Position numbers and translations under genes: made by a program. A DNA stretch of 54,475 bases from Methylophilales bacterium (GTDB lineage Bacteria > Pseudomonadota > Gammaproteobacteria > Burkholderiales > Methylophilaceae), in NCBI GenBank assembly GCA_021414145.1, contig JAIOOY010000061.1, forward strand, positions 1-54,475. Reading direction: 5' to 3'. This document shows, piece after piece, positions 8,604 to 20,024 of the stretch; position 1 is the stretch's first letter, and the number at the start of each line of letters is the position of its first letter. Under the pieces are notes generated by a model. It had not been told where the DNA came from. It did no database searches and was given only the letters and a program-made list of their open reading frames with translations.

Positions 8604-9511
8604 TGACCACAGCCACTAAGCTCATGAGCCAACAAAGTTTCGGTGATAGTTGCCGTAATTTCTTGACCATGTGCAAACCGCGTGTGACCGGCTTGATTGT
8701 TTTCACCGCCGTGATAGGCATGTTCCTCGCTACGCCGGGCATGGTGCCGTTGAATATCTTGCTCGCTGCCTCGCTGGGTATAGGATTGGCCTCTGGTGCG
8801 GCTGCTGCTTTTAATTGCTTAATCGAGCAAAAGATTGATGCGCGCATGGCACGCACTCGTGCGCGACCACTGCCTACGGGGCAAGTCACTTCTGCCCAAA
8901 CCGTGGTATTCGCCAGCGTTGCCGGCTTGAGTGGCTTAGGCATCTTGTATGCCTTCGTCAACCCGCTCACCATGTGGCTGACTTTGGCTACCTTTGTGGG
9001 CTACTCAATCATCTACACCGTATTCCTCAAGCCTGCCACGCCCATGAATATCGTAATCGGTGGCCTGTCCGGTGCTATGCCCCCCGCACTGGGTTGGGCG
9101 GCGGTGACCGGTACGGTGTCACCGGAAGCGTGGATTTTGGTATTGATTATTTTCGCTTGGACCCCCCCGCATTTTTGGGCGCTGGCCCTGTATCGCCGCG
9201 AAGAATACGCAGCGTCAGGCTTACCTATGCTGCCGGTAACCCATGGCGAGGAATACACACGCCTGCAAATTCTGCTCTATACCATCATCCTGGTCGCGGT
9301 GACCTTACTGCCGCTGGCGTTGGGGATGAGTGGCTGGATTTTTGTGGCAGGCTCTGCAGTGCTCAACACCATGTTCATGCGCTACGCGATCGCCATCTAT
9401 CGTGGGTATAGCGACGAGCTGGCCAAGCGCACCTTCCGTTTTTCCATCTGGTATTTGATGTGGATTTTCGCCGCTTTGCTCGTAGACCACTACTTTTATT
9501 TTGCTATCTGA
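8600..9511 (+). CDS. ctaB: Protohaem IX farnesyltransferase (haem O synthase)
   Basis: Membrane prenyltransferase that attaches farnesyl to haem b to give haem O, the substrate of CtaA. 303 residues with repeated hydrophobic helices. The UbiA-type Asp-rich motifs are visible: [17 protein letters not shown] (about 73-89), containing the NxxxDxxxD-like site, and the second loop [16 protein letters not shown]. Start codon overlaps ctaA; the stop overlaps the sco1 start (TGATG at 9509). Confidence 0.96.
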   Translation: MMTTATKLMSQQSFGDSCRNFLTMCKPRVTGLIVFTAVIGMFLATPGMVPLNILLAASLGIGLASGAAAAFNCLIEQKIDARMARTRARPLPTGQVTSAQTVVFASVAGLSGLGILYAFVNPLTMWLTLATFVGYSIIYTVFLKPATPMNIVIGGLSGAMPPALGWAAVTGTVSPEAWILVLIIFAWTPPHFWALALYRREEYAASGLPMLPVTHGEEYTRLQILLYTIILVAVTLLPLALGMSGWIFVAGSAVLNTMFMRYAIAIYRGYSDELAKRTFRFSIWYLMWIFAALLVDHYFYFAI

Positions 9512-10095
9512 TGATGCGCCGCGCCCTATTGTTGTTCTTGTTATTGGGTTTGTCCGCATGCTCTAACAGCCAATCCCCTGACGCCTCTCAGTTCGTCGGT
9601 TCGGATATGACCGATGTCACGCTTAGCAGCGATTTCGTGCTGCCAGACCACAATGGTACGCCACGTAAGCTGGCAGATTTCCACGGCAAAGTGGTGGCCT
9701 TATTTTTTGGGTATACTCATTGCCCGGATGTGTGTCCCACTACCATGACCGACTTGGCAGGAGCACTCAAGCTCATGGGAGAAAAGGCTAACGACGTGCA
9801 AGTGCTTTTTATTTCGCTAGATCCGGAGCGTGATAGCGCCGAAGTGCTGAAGAAATTCGTCCCCTCGTTCAATCCCACTTTTTTAGGTCTGAGCGGCGAC
9901 TCGGCGCAAACCATCAAGGTCACGCAGGATTTCAAAGTGTATTTCGCCAAACAGGAATCCAACTCCAAGGCAGGATATACCATAGACCACAGTTCCGGCG
10001 TGTACGTGTTTGATAAAAAAGGTGTATTACGTGTCATCATGAAAAGTGGGCAAAGCCAAAAAGAAATAGCCCATGATTTGAGTTTATTGCTCTAA
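9511..10095 (+). CDS. sco1: SCO1/SenC copper chaperone lipoprotein
   Basis: Delivers copper to, and reduces, the CuA site of CoxB in the periplasm. 194 residues from ATG at 9511, with a lipoprotein signal ending in lipobox LSAC (C17). A thioredoxin fold follows with the Cu-binding C71-PDV-C75 and histidine H160 ([11 protein letters not shown]). The start overlaps the ctaB stop by one base, making this the last gene of the assembly run. Confidence 0.94.
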   Translation: MMRRALLLFLLLGLSACSNSQSPDASQFVGSDMTDVTLSSDFVLPDHNGTPRKLADFHGKVVALFFGYTHCPDVCPTTMTDLAGALKLMGEKANDVQVLFISLDPERDSAEVLKKFVPSFNPTFLGLSGDSAQTIKVTQDFKVYFAKQESNSKAGYTIDHSSGVYVFDKKGVLRVIMKSGQSQKEIAHDLSLLL

Positions 10096-10115
10096 TTTTT
10101 CCACAAGCAGTAACC

Positions 10116-11039
10116 ATGTCCCAATTCCTCACCGCAGCACTATATAAATTTGTCACATTACCCGACTTCGTAGTGCTTAAAGCACCGCTGCTGGCGTGTT
10201 GCGAGGCGAATCATGTCAAAGGCACAATTTTATTGGCGGAAGAGGGTATCAACGGTACTATCTCCGGCTTGCCAGCGAATATCAATGCGGTACTTGCCTA
10301 TCTGCGTAGTGACCCACGCTTGAGCGATTTGGTGCATAAGGAATCTTACGCATACAAACTGCCTTTCTACCGCATGAAGGTACGGCTGAAGAAGGAGATC
10401 GTCACCATGGGTGTGCCCGAAGTGAAACCCAGCGAGATGGCAGGTGAGTACGTAAAACCTGAAGATTGGAACGCGCTGATTAGCGACCCGGATGTAATCC
10501 TAGTGGATACACGCAACGACTATGAGGTTGCTATTGGTACCTTCAAAGGTGCCATCAACCCGAAAACTACCAATTTCAGAGAGTTGCCAACGTGGGTAAA
10601 AAACACTCCGGAAATTCGCCAAAAACCCAAAGTGGCGATGTTCTGTACCGGTGGTATCCGCTGCGAGAAATCTACCGCTTATCTACGAAGTGAGGGTTTT
10701 GAGCAGGTATATCACTTGCAGGGTGGAATCTTGAAGTATCTGGAAACCATACCCAAGGAAGAGTCGTTATGGGAAGGGGAGTGCTTTGTATTCGATGAGC
10801 GCGTCTCTGTGGATCACGATCTCAAACCCGGTACTTTCCAGATGTGTCGTGCATGCAGGCATCCTTTGGGGACTGAGGATTTAGCTTCAGAGTTCTACGA
10901 GTTGGGTGTGAGCTGCCCACACTGCTATGACAAAAAAACCGAAGAAGAAAAAAAGGCCTACGCTGAGCGACAGAGGCAAGTGGAACTGGCTGAAAGACGC
11001 CAGCAGATGCATATTGGCGCGAAGTTTGAAACTAAGTAG
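10116..11039 (+). CDS. trhO: tRNA uridine(34) hydroxylase (rhodanese family)
   Basis: O2-dependent enzyme forming 5-hydroxyuridine at the wobble position of tRNA. 307 residues in the TrhO/YceA layout: N-terminal acylphosphatase-like domain (about 1-95, [12 protein letters not shown]), a central rhodanese domain with catalytic loop C177-TGGIRCEK, and a C-terminal Cys-rich segment (CRAC... CPHC) that may bind metal. It follows sco1 by 20 bases without a visible terminator and converges with the methyltransferase gene downstream. Confidence 0.93.
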   Translation: MSQFLTAALYKFVTLPDFVVLKAPLLACCEANHVKGTILLAEEGINGTISGLPANINAVLAYLRSDPRLSDLVHKESYAYKLPFYRMKVRLKKEIVTMGVPEVKPSEMAGEYVKPEDWNALISDPDVILVDTRNDYEVAIGTFKGAINPKTTNFRELPTWVKNTPEIRQKPKVAMFCTGGIRCEKSTAYLRSEGFEQVYHLQGGILKYLETIPKEESLWEGECFVFDERVSVDHDLKPGTFQMCRACRHPLGTEDLASEFYELGVSCPHCYDKKTEEEKKAYAERQRQVELAERRQQMHIGAKFETK

Positions 11040-11066
11040 GTTTAGGCTGGAGTTGCTTCGTTTAAG

Positions 11067-12191
11067 CTAGGATTTCAGCAGTTCGCAGCTTTTTCTATTC
11101 ACCCATATCATGTTGCGGTAGCTACCCGTTACATCGCTTATAGCTTTCAGCGGATCGTAGGCAATTTCCTGCGAAATCATCTCGAATTTATCTTCCAAGA
11201 ATGCTTTGTAGTGTGCCATAACGACCGGTTCAACGGCACCATAATCATTCTCGTTGATCTTTTTTGGGATGCCTGTGGTTGATTGTAAAAGATACATGGC
11301 TTGAGCATGGGGAATAACAAATTTCAGGTAGTTTTCTACGATGTTTGGCTCCATCTCTTGAAAGCTGGCGGTATTCACAAACAACACACGACCTTGAGGT
11401 TTGATGTGTTCGACTTGCCAATTTCCCAAGACTGCAAACTTTCCCTGTGGGACTTCAATGTTTTTACTGTCTCGAAGGTCGCTGTAGTTGAGAATCGCAT
11501 CATCGCCAAAAACGCCTTTTAGGTACTGGTGACAAATATAAGATTGTGGGGAAATCTCCAGCAAATAAAAACTCAAATGCGGATGAGCTTTCTTGAGGAC
11601 TTCAGCAAACTTGCCAGCACCAGCACCAATTTCAATGATGGTATCAACCTTGTTAAAGTCTATGAATTGGCAGCAATAGGCATAACGCATGTAGTAGCGT
11701 AAAAATATCTCGGTGTAGTTTTTCCCCCATACAGAGAATGCATAGGCAGGGGTTCCAGCCATTGAGATTTCGAGATTTTCCAAGGGCGTCGCGCCATTGA
11801 CCCGGCCGTAGAGGGAGGTGAGGCGAAAGGCTGATTCGCAGAGATCAAGGAGCGAAATGCCAAATGGCAATCCGGGGTATTGTGGGATTTGTTGCCATCG
11901 ATTTAATAAGGAACTAAAAGCGTTGACCAGATCAGGTGATAGATCAGCGGTCTTGTTGATAACGTCTATTGCATAGTACATTGGAGGGGGATCGGTTGCC
12001 CCAAAACCTTGTAAAGGCAGGCAGCCTGTTTTCGATCTCAGGTCGTGCAAGCCGTTTTCACGTAAGAATTGGATGGTGAAATTGGCCTCGCGCTCCCAGC
12101 ATGCGCTAGCATGATAAATTAATGGCGCGGAGATCTGATCTTGAATCATTTGCTCCAGCAGTTCTGGAGCATCTTGTAGTTGTTGTGTCAT
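11067..12191 (-). CDS. Putative sugar O-methyltransferase (NanM-type)
   Basis: 374 residues; resembles the family annotated as putative sugar O-methyltransferase. The SAM-binding motif I is clear (IIEIGAGAGKFAEVL, about 185-199), with an acidic residue after strand beta-2 (LLEIS) and a C-terminal region typical of the family. Substrate unknown; relatives occur in polysaccharide and O-antigen loci. Last of the minus-strand series argB-slmA-this gene, 18 bases after slmA. There is no other polysaccharide gene immediately beside it; a glycosyltransferase fusion lies about 15 kb away. Confidence 0.7.
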   Translation of the reverse strand: MTQQLQDAPELLEQMIQDQISAPLIYHASACWEREANFTIQFLRENGLHDLRSKTGCLPLQGFGATDPPPMYYAIDVINKTADLSPDLVNAFSSLLNRWQQIPQYPGLPFGISLLDLCESAFRLTSLYGRVNGATPLENLEISMAGTPAYAFSVWGKNYTEIFLRYYMRYAYCCQFIDFNKVDTIIEIGAGAGKFAEVLKKAHPHLSFYLLEISPQSYICHQYLKGVFGDDAILNYSDLRDSKNIEVPQGKFAVLGNWQVEHIKPQGRVLFVNTASFQEMEPNIVENYLKFVIPHAQAMYLLQSTTGIPKKINENDYGAVEPVVMAHYKAFLEDKFEMISQEIAYDPLKAISDVTGSYRNMIWVNRKSCELLKS

Positions 12192-12209
12192 GCCAGATGG
12201 CTTAAAAGC

Positions 12210-12788
12210 CTATTCCTCCAGTCCGTATAACAGGGTCAATTGTGGCTGCACATATTCCATAGGTTTTCGCTTGAAGCCGCTCTTGGCGAACTGATGCCAA
12301 CGCCCTGCCACGTAACAAAGCAATAAATTGGCTTGAGCTTCTGGATCCAATTTGCGCTTGCTTTGAGTCTCAGCGATGCGTAAGGACTGTTTCAGCGTGG
12401 ATTCCACACGATCAAACAGTTGGTTGATTCTTAGTTGTAATTTAGGGTCTTCATTCACTAGTGCGTCGCCAATCAATACGCGTGTCATCCCCGGATTTTT
12501 CTCCGCGAACAACAGCAATATGGTGATGATACGACGCACTTGCTTGAGGCCTTCTGTTTCCTCTGTGGTGATTTTGTTGATTAAGGTAAACAGCGATTGC
12601 TCAATGAATTCAATCAAGCCTTCAAACATCTGCGCTTTGCCAGAAAAGTGCCGATATAGTGCGGCCTCGCTTACATCCAGCTTGGCGGCCAGCCCGGCAG
12701 TAGTGATTTTTTCATGCTTGGGGGTCTCCAGCATTTTTGCTAGTGTTTGAAGAATTTGTTGTTTACGTTCACCGGGTTTTGTTGCCAT
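12210..12788 (-). CDS. slmA: Nucleoid occlusion factor SlmA (TetR family)
   Basis: TetR-fold DNA-binding protein that blocks FtsZ polymerisation over the nucleoid. 192 residues with the SlmA-type N-terminus KPGERKQQILQTLAKMLE and helix-turn-helix ITTAGLAAKLDVSEAALYRHF (about 28-48). The C-terminal ligand/FtsZ domain includes LLLCYVAGRWHQFAKSGFKR, typical of SlmA. Located 24 bases downstream of argB and probably cotranscribed with it. Confidence 0.93.
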   Translation of the reverse strand: MATKPGERKQQILQTLAKMLETPKHEKITTAGLAAKLDVSEAALYRHFSGKAQMFEGLIEFIEQSLFTLINKITTEETEGLKQVRRIITILLLFAEKNPGMTRVLIGDALVNEDPKLQLRINQLFDRVESTLKQSLRIAETQSKRKLDPEAQANLLLCYVAGRWHQFAKSGFKRKPMEYVQPQLTLLYGLEE

Positions 12789-12812
12789 GATTTCAGTCCT
12801 TATCCTTAAAGT

Positions 12813-13721
<909 letters not shown>

Positions 13722-13845
13722 TTAGCGGACATTTTACTCGAATGCGTGGTTCTGGTGTCATGTGCATCAAGAGATTGCATGCGAAACTGGGGCAATATAG
13801 AGTGTGCTTTGTTAAGATTGAGTCATCGCGAATCAGGGAGCCGCT

Positions 13846-15513
13846 ATGCTGAGTGATATAGAGATTTCGCAACAAACTTCCATCAAGAAAATAACTGAGG
13901 TTGCCAAAACACTTAGAATCAATGCTGAGGGCTTAATTCCTTATGGGCATTACAAAGCCAAAATCGATTTGGCCTCGCTTAATCTAACTAATAAGCCGGA
14001 TGGCAAGCTGATACTGGTTACCGCCATTTCACCAACTCCGCCCGGGGAGGGTAAGACGACCACTACCGTGGGGCTGGGCGATGCATTGAATCACATCGGC
14101 AAGCAAGCAGCCATCTGCCTGCGTGAACCCTCAATGGGCCCAGTGTTCGGCATGAAGGGTGGGGCAACTGGCGGCGGCTATGCGCAAGTGGTGCCGATGG
14201 AAGACATCAACCTGCACTTTACTGGCGATTTCTCTGCCATCGCGCTTGCACATAATCTTTTGTCAGCATTAATAGACAACCATATCCACCAAGGCAACGC
14301 ATTGGGGATAGACCCTCGCCAGATTACCTGGAAACGGGTGATGGATATGAATGACCGTGCACTGCGACAAATTGTGGTGGGGCTAGGTGGTAAGGTAAAT
14401 GGACAAACCCGCGAAGATGGTTTTGATATTGTCGTGGCTTCGGAGGTCATGGCCATCTTTTGCTTGTCAAATTCACTCAAAGATCTGAAGCAACGCTTAG
14501 GTAATATTGTTATTGGATATGGGTTTGACGGTCATGCAATCCATGCTCGTGAACTCAAGGCGCACGGGGCAATGGCAGTGCTGCTGAAAGATGCCATCAA
14601 GCCGAATCTGGTACAAAGCTTGGAGGGAACGCCAGCGCTCATTCATGGCGGCCCATTTGCCAATATCGCGCACGGTTGTAATTCTGTGATTGCCACAAAA
14701 TTGGCGCTCAAACTTGCGGATTATGTAGTGACCGAGGCAGGATTTGGTGCTGACTTGGGTGCTGAAAAATTCATAGACATCAAATGTCGCAAATCCGGTC
14801 TGCAACCAGCAGTGTGCGTCATTGTGGCGACTGTGCGAGCGCTCAAGTATCACGGTGGAGTAGAGGTTAGAGATTTGACACCGGAGAATCTCGTCGCAAT
14901 CAAAGCGGGCCTCGTCAACCTAGAAAAACATGTGGAGAACATCACGCAGCATTACAACTTGCCCTGCGTGGTGGCGATTAATCGCTTCACTACGGACACG
15001 GAATCTGAAATCGCGCTCATCGAGGCCAGTATGGGTAAGCGTGGAGTAAAGGTAATATTGGCAGAACATTGGGCTAAAGGCGGTGCTGGTGCTGCGAATT
15101 TAGCGCATGAGGTCGTTCGGTTAGCCGAATCAACCATCTCAAGTATGCATTTCGTCTATGAAGATGCCGACCCCTTGTGGGAAAAGATGCGCAAGGTCGC
15201 GACCAAAATCTACGGAGCCGCTGATATCATCGCTTCGCGCCGCATTCGTGCATTAATCGATGAGTTGCAAAATGACTATGGTCATTATCCTATCTGCGTG
15301 GCCAAGACGCAGTCATCGTTTTCAACTGATGCCACGCTCAAAGGTGCACCCAAAGGACATACAGTGACGATACGAGAAGTACGTTTGTGTGCCGGGGCAG
15401 AGTTTATCGTGATGTTATGCGACGACATCATGACCATGCCTGGACTTCCTAAAGACCCTTGCGCTACACGTATTGATATCGATGATGATGGAGTAGTTTC
15501 CGGCTTGTACTGA
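13846..15513 (+). CDS. fhs: Formate-tetrahydrofolate ligase
   Basis: ATP-dependent formation of 10-formyl-THF from formate and THF. 555 residues. The P-loop [12 protein letters not shown] (about 63-74) is followed by family motifs [30 protein letters not shown] and [22 protein letters not shown] ribosome site precedes the ATG. Its stop overlaps the glcD start by one base, so it appears to lead a single fhs-glcDEF operon. This suggests a link between glycolate/glyoxylate oxidation and C1 units (inference). Confidence 0.96.
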   Translation: MLSDIEISQQTSIKKITEVAKTLRINAEGLIPYGHYKAKIDLASLNLTNKPDGKLILVTAISPTPPGEGKTTTTVGLGDALNHIGKQAAICLREPSMGPVFGMKGGATGGGYAQVVPMEDINLHFTGDFSAIALAHNLLSALIDNHIHQGNALGIDPRQITWKRVMDMNDRALRQIVVGLGGKVNGQTREDGFDIVVASEVMAIFCLSNSLKDLKQRLGNIVIGYGFDGHAIHARELKAHGAMAVLLKDAIKPNLVQSLEGTPALIHGGPFANIAHGCNSVIATKLALKLADYVVTEAGFGADLGAEKFIDIKCRKSGLQPAVCVIVATVRALKYHGGVEVRDLTPENLVAIKAGLVNLEKHVENITQHYNLPCVVAINRFTTDTESEIALIEASMGKRGVKVILAEHWAKGGAGAANLAHEVVRLAESTISSMHFVYEDADPLWEKMRKVATKIYGAADIIASRRIRALIDELQNDYGHYPICVAKTQSSFSTDATLKGAPKGHTVTIREVRLCAGAEFIVMLCDDIMTMPGLPKDPCATRIDIDDDGVVSGLY

Positions 15514-16973
15514 TGACTGGACTGCCATCTTCCTTTCTCAAGGCTTTGCGCAACACGCTTGCAAGCGATGGTCTATTGACTGCGGCTGAACAAATGGTGG
15601 CCTATGAGAGTGATGGGCTTTCGGCTTACAGACAGATTCCCGCCGCGGTCGTTTTACCGCAAAATGAAGAGCAGATATCCAAGATACTGCGGCTTTGTCA
15701 TCAATTTCAGGTGCCGGTGGTGGCGCGCGGCCATGGCACCGGATTGTCTGGCGGGGCATTGCCCATCCCCAATGCCTTGTTGTTGTCTCTGGCCAAGCTC
15801 AACAAAATTATTTCTGTAGACCCTCTTGCTAGAACTGCCAAGGTTCAACCTGGGGTACGCAACCTTGCCATTTCTCAAGCCGCTGCAACGCATGGTTTGT
15901 ACTACGCACCTGATCCCTCTTCTCAGATCGCCTGCAGTATAGGTGGAAATGTAGCGGAGAACTCAGGAGGCATCCATTGCCTGAAATACGGGTTGACTGT
16001 ACATAACGTTCTGGAAGTACGCATCATTACCATGGATGGCGAACCGCTCACTCTCGGCAGTCAGGCACTGGATACTCCGGGCTACGATATGCTCGCGTTA
16101 ATCAATGGTTCTGAAGGAATGCTGGGGGTGATTACAGAGATCACAGTGCGTCTTCTACCTAAACCAGAACGAGCGCAAGTGATGCTGGCAGCCTTCGACA
16201 ATGTGGAAAAGGCCGGTCAGGCTGTAGGTGAAATTATTGCTGCTGGCATCATTCCTGCAGGGCTGGAGATGATGGACAAGTTGGCGATACGGGCAGCAGA
16301 AGCCTATGTACATGCTGGCTACCCTGATAACGCCGAAGCTTTGCTACTAATAGAAATTGACGGAGTAAATGAAGAGGTATCGGACGGTATCCGTGTGGTA
16401 CATGATGTGGTGCAGCGCTGCGGTGCAATAGAGATACGCACTGCCACGGATGATGAGGAGCGCGCTACTCTGTGGGCGGGCCGCAAGGCTGCTTTTCCTG
16501 CAGTGGGGCGCATCTCGCCCGATTACTACTGTATGGATGGCACTATCCCGCGCAGTAAGCTCCCTGAAGTTTTGCGTCGTATAGCAGAGCTTTCCAAGGA
16601 ATACGGCCTCCGCGTGGCGAATGTATTTCACGCGGGGGATGGCAATCTACATCCACTGATTTTGTACGATGCTAACAAGGCGGGCGAGCTGGCAAAAACA
16701 GAAGAAATGGGGGGTAAAATTTTAGAGTTGTGCATCGCTGTGGGTGGCACGATTACTGGAGAGCATGGTGTGGGGGTAGAAAAAATCAACCAGATGTGCG
16801 CTCAGTTTGCTACGCCGGAATTGGAGATATTCCATGCGCTGAAAGCCGCGTTTGATCCCTTGGGTTTACTCAATCCCGGCAAAGCCGTGCCTAGTCTCTA
16901 TCGCTGCGCCGAGCTGGGAGCGATGCATGTGCATCATGGGCAGTTGCCGCACCCTGAGTTACCGAGGTTTTGA
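15513..16973 (+). CDS. glcD: Glycolate oxidase subunit GlcD (FAD-linked)
   Basis: FAD subunit of the membrane-associated glycolate dehydrogenase oxidising glycolate to glyoxylate. 486 residues: PCMH-type FAD-binding domain (VVARGHGTGLSGGALP about 70-85; IGGNVAENSGG), then the FAD-oxidase C domain (VANVFHAGDGNLHPLI, GTITGEHGVGVEK). GlcD-type rather than D-lactate dehydrogenase is inferred from the adjacent glcE and glcF. Both ends overlap neighbours by one base. Confidence 0.93.
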   Translation: MTGLPSSFLKALRNTLASDGLLTAAEQMVAYESDGLSAYRQIPAAVVLPQNEEQISKILRLCHQFQVPVVARGHGTGLSGGALPIPNALLLSLAKLNKIISVDPLARTAKVQPGVRNLAISQAAATHGLYYAPDPSSQIACSIGGNVAENSGGIHCLKYGLTVHNVLEVRIITMDGEPLTLGSQALDTPGYDMLALINGSEGMLGVITEITVRLLPKPERAQVMLAAFDNVEKAGQAVGEIIAAGIIPAGLEMMDKLAIRAAEAYVHAGYPDNAEALLLIEIDGVNEEVSDGIRVVHDVVQRCGAIEIRTATDDEERATLWAGRKAAFPAVGRISPDYYCMDGTIPRSKLPEVLRRIAELSKEYGLRVANVFHAGDGNLHPLILYDANKAGELAKTEEMGGKILELCIAVGGTITGEHGVGVEKINQMCAQFATPELEIFHALKAAFDPLGLLNPGKAVPSLYRCAELGAMHVHHGQLPHPELPRF

Positions 16974-17989
16974 TGGACATTGCTGCTCAAATTCAACAAG
17001 CCATCGCCGAGAAACAAACGCTGACCATACGCGGCAGCGGTAGCAAAGCGTTTTACGGTAATGTTCCCACAGGAGAGGTGCTTTCTACACAAGGTTTGAC
17101 TGGGATTGTGGCCTACGACCCACGAGAACTTACCATAACTGCGCGGGCTGGTACTACGCTCAAAGAAATTGAAGCGACACTTGCGGCAAATAAGCAAATG
17201 CTACCGTTTGAGCCGCCGCATTTTGGCGATGGAGCAACATTGGGGGGCTGTGTCGCTACGGGCCTTGGTGGGCCTCGTCGGCCCTATGCGGGTGCGGTGC
17301 GGGATGCGGTGTTAGGAGTTGAGTTGATTGACGGGCGCGGTCAGTGTTTGCACTTTGGCGGGCGGGTGATTAAGAATGTGGCGGGTTATGACGTGTCGCG
17401 TTTGGTGGTGGGGTCACTGGGCATCTTGGGCGTATTGACTGAGGTCACGATTAAACTGTTGCCCCAGCCCTCTTGTGAGCGCACGCTTTCGCTGGAGATT
17501 AATGAATTAAAGGCTATTGAAATCATGAATCAATGGGCGGCTAGGCCATTACCATTGTCAGCGACTGCGTGGTTAACCGGGAGTTTGGTGGTAAGACTTT
17601 CCGGTGCCGAGAGTGCGGTCAATGCTGCGATTGTGAAGTTAGGTGGAGAAAAGATTGCCGATGGCGCTGGTTTTTGGGCTGCGCTCAGAGAACAAACTTT
17701 GCCGGAGTTTGGAATGTCGCCGCTGTGGCGACTCAGTGTGCCCTCCACTACACCGCCAATAGCGGGAACAAGCTGTGTCGAATGGGGAGGTGCCGTGCGT
17801 TGGGTGGTGGATAGCAGCGATGCACCGAGACATCAGGCAGTATCGGCGGGTGGGCATGCCACTTTGTTCCGTGGGATCGGTTACCCGGCTTTTGCGTCTC
17901 TGTCTGCACCGATGAAAGCGTTACACCTACGCATCCGCCAGATTTTTGACCCGCACGGTGTGTTTGATAGTGCTAGGCTGAATCCATAA
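16973..17989 (+). CDS. glcE: Glycolate oxidase subunit GlcE
   Basis: Second FAD-domain subunit of glycolate dehydrogenase, shorter than GlcD. 338 residues with the PCMH fold (LTIRGSGSKAFYG, FGDGATLGGCVATGLGGPRRPYAGAVRD, FGGRVIKNVAGYDVSRL) and a C-terminus ending RIRQIFDPHGVFDSARL. ATG at 16973 overlaps the glcD stop (TGATG). Needed together with GlcD and GlcF for activity in characterised systems. Confidence 0.94.
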   Translation: MDIAAQIQQAIAEKQTLTIRGSGSKAFYGNVPTGEVLSTQGLTGIVAYDPRELTITARAGTTLKEIEATLAANKQMLPFEPPHFGDGATLGGCVATGLGGPRRPYAGAVRDAVLGVELIDGRGQCLHFGGRVIKNVAGYDVSRLVVGSLGILGVLTEVTIKLLPQPSCERTLSLEINELKAIEIMNQWAARPLPLSATAWLTGSLVVRLSGAESAVNAAIVKLGGEKIADGAGFWAALREQTLPEFGMSPLWRLSVPSTTPPIAGTSCVEWGGAVRWVVDSSDAPRHQAVSAGGHATLFRGIGYPAFASLSAPMKALHLRIRQIFDPHGVFDSARLNP

Positions 17990-17992
17990 ATA

Positions 17993-19192
17993 ATGCAAAC
18001 CCAACTTTCCCCTGAATTTATCAACACTGCGCAAGGCAAGGAGGCCGATGCGATCTTGCGTAAATGCGTGCATTGCGGTTTTTGCAATGCCACTTGTCCG
18101 ACTTATCAGGTCAAAGGCGATGAACTGGATGGTCCGCGTGGTCGTATCTACTTGATTAAACAGATGCTGGAAGGCGCACCCAGCGGTGGCAGTACCCACA
18201 CCCATCTGGATCGCTGCCTGACTTGCCGGAGCTGTGAAACGACTTGTCCTTCGGGTGTGGAATACGGTGAATTGCTGGAAATCGGTCGTGAAATGGCTGA
18301 TAGCACAATCAGGCGCCCATTGCGCCATCAGTTGAGTAGATGGATGTTGCGCAAGGTGCTGACACAGCCCAAGCTTTTTTCAGTGATGTTAAAAGCTGCG
18401 CGCTGGGTCAAGCCAGTTTTATCCAAAACGCTCCAAGACAAAATTCCCGCGCAACAGCAAGTTCAGCCTTGGCCTACCATCCAACATCCACGCCAGATGT
18501 TGATATTAGAAGGTTGCGTACAACCCCAGCTTGCCCCCAACATCAACGCCACTGCTGCAAAGGTGCTGGATAAATTAGGCATCAGCTTGATTCGTGCGGA
18601 GAAGGCAGGCTGCTGTGGCGCACTTCCCCAGCACTTGTCTGTGCCAGAACATGCCATGAAGATGATGCGACAAAACATAGACTCATGGTGGCCGTATATT
18701 GAAGCCGGTGCAGAAGCGATTGTGATGACGGCGAGTGGCTGTGGGGTACAGGTCAAAGACTATGGTCGCCTGCTCAAAGACGATGTGGCCTACGCGGCAA
18801 GAGCCGCGAGTGTCGCAGCCTTGACCAAAGACATTGCAGAAGTTTTGCTCCATGAAAACCTGTCAAACATCACTAGTGTCCCGCGCAAAATCGCTTACCA
18901 TCCGCCATGCACCTTGCAGCATGGGCAAAAATTACCGGGTTTGGTCGAGGGGATACTAGTCAAACTGGGACATCAGTTAACGAAAGTCGAAGATGCTCAT
19001 CTGTGCTGCGGTTCGGCGGGGACTTATTCCTTACTGCAAAACAAGATTGCGGGGGAATTGCGAACCAATAAGCTGGTGGCGCTGAATGCTGGAGAACCGG
19101 AGTTGATTGCTACTGCGAATATTGGCTGCATCTGTCATTTGCAAAGCGGTTCTGGTAAGCCAGTGATGCATTGGCTGGAGTTGCTGGAATAG
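17993..19192 (+). CDS. glcF: Glycolate oxidase iron-sulfur subunit GlcF
   Basis: Fe-S subunit passing electrons from the GlcDE flavin sites to quinone. 399 residues: two 4Fe-4S ferredoxin motifs (CVHCGFCNATCP about 25-36 and CLTCRSCETTCP about 75-86) and two CCG-domain cysteine clusters (EKAGCCGALPQH; DAHLCCGSAGTYS). It starts 3 bases after the glcE stop and closes the operon; no clear terminator follows. Confidence 0.95.
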   Translation: MQTQLSPEFINTAQGKEADAILRKCVHCGFCNATCPTYQVKGDELDGPRGRIYLIKQMLEGAPSGGSTHTHLDRCLTCRSCETTCPSGVEYGELLEIGREMADSTIRRPLRHQLSRWMLRKVLTQPKLFSVMLKAARWVKPVLSKTLQDKIPAQQQVQPWPTIQHPRQMLILEGCVQPQLAPNINATAAKVLDKLGISLIRAEKAGCCGALPQHLSVPEHAMKMMRQNIDSWWPYIEAGAEAIVMTASGCGVQVKDYGRLLKDDVAYAARAASVAALTKDIAEVLLHENLSNITSVPRKIAYHPPCTLQHGQKLPGLVEGILVKLGHQLTKVEDAHLCCGSAGTYSLLQNKIAGELRTNKLVALNAGEPELIATANIGCICHLQSGSGKPVMHWLELLE

Positions 19193-19302
19193 TCTGCTTT
19201 TCGCCAACAGTGGATGTTAAATTTAACAGATTGAACCGCATCTTGTCGTTCCAAGATTCAGCATATAAGTAAACCTCAGCCTGTTAAGCCAAAGTTATTT
19301 TA

Positions 19303-19491
19303 CTAAAGAAAAGACAATTTTCTGAATGAATGCAGTGCTGCTACTGCCATTACGAAATAAATAATGCAAAAGTAGTCAGCCGATTGATTGATTTGAATCT
19401 TACCGTGTGCCTGAAGGTAATACATGGCACCTTGCGACAAGATAGAAATCAAATACACACAAAATAGAAAGATACCATCTTTGATTTTCAT
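19303..19491 (-). CDS. Hypothetical small two-helix membrane protein
   Basis: 62 residues, starting MKIKDGIFLFCVYLISILSQ, with two hydrophobic helices (about 6-24 and 40-56). I do not recognise a family. The case for a real gene is a good ribosome site (TTAGGAGA, about 8 bases before the ATG) and the coherent membrane-protein composition. The case against it is short length and no operon partner. Confidence 0.45.
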   Translation of the reverse strand: MKIKDGIFLFCVYLISILSQGAMYYLQAHGKIQINQSADYFCIIYFVMAVAALHSFRKLSFL

Positions 19492-19835
19492 GAGAGTCTC
19501 CTAATTAACATTTAAAGACTCCTCCCATTGCATGCACTTTTTCTTATGACCGCTGGTATTGAACAGTACTAACTGTAAATTTATCAGATGTACTATAGAT
19601 GTTACTTTCGTGAAATTTATATGATGTTGAATCTTTTTTCGTCATCGGATATATATACAACATGCACCAACAGTAGGTGTTGTGTTTAGTACAGTTCGAA
19701 TTAATGATGCAATAAAATTTAGCATCCTTTTGACGGATCTATGAGCCAGATTGGTGCGCATCACAACGGTATCTCATCACTGTAAGCACGAGTCCTGCCG
19801 CGTAGCATTGATGGCTTGCCTAGCCGCGCGGCTGC

Positions 19836-20024
19836 TTATAAATCGTCATATATGATGTCGTACCACTTGTAAAAGGCCTGTTCGAATTCCTCGAACTGCT
19901 CGTGTTCCGGCACCTCCGAACCTTCAGACAAGTCACCAACTGCATAGTGGCCATTCATCAGTTCGGCTATGACTTGATTGCCTTGTTGTGTGGCAACATT
20001 TCCAAGGATTTTGTTGACTGTCAT
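19836..20024 (-). CDS. Hypothetical small acidic protein
   Basis: 62 residues beginning MTVNKILGNVATQQGNQVIA; the second half is strongly acidic (SEGSEVPEHEQFEEFEQ) and ends YDIIYDDL. No family recognised. An AAGGGG ribosome-like site lies 5 bases before the ATG. A non-repetitive hydrophilic sequence with a plausible start makes it a reasonable candidate gene, but conservation would have to confirm it. Confidence 0.45.
   Translation of the reverse strand: MTVNKILGNVATQQGNQVIAELMNGHYAVGDLSEGSEVPEHEQFEEFEQAFYKWYDIIYDDL

Noticed and set aside
8494-8973. 159-codon minus-strand frame opposite ctaB
   Set aside because: Shadow of the ctaB coding sequence; no motif or ribosome site.
19822-19833. 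Palindrome AGCCGCGCGGCT as a terminator
   Set aside because: No T-run on either side and short loop-less arms; could be chance.
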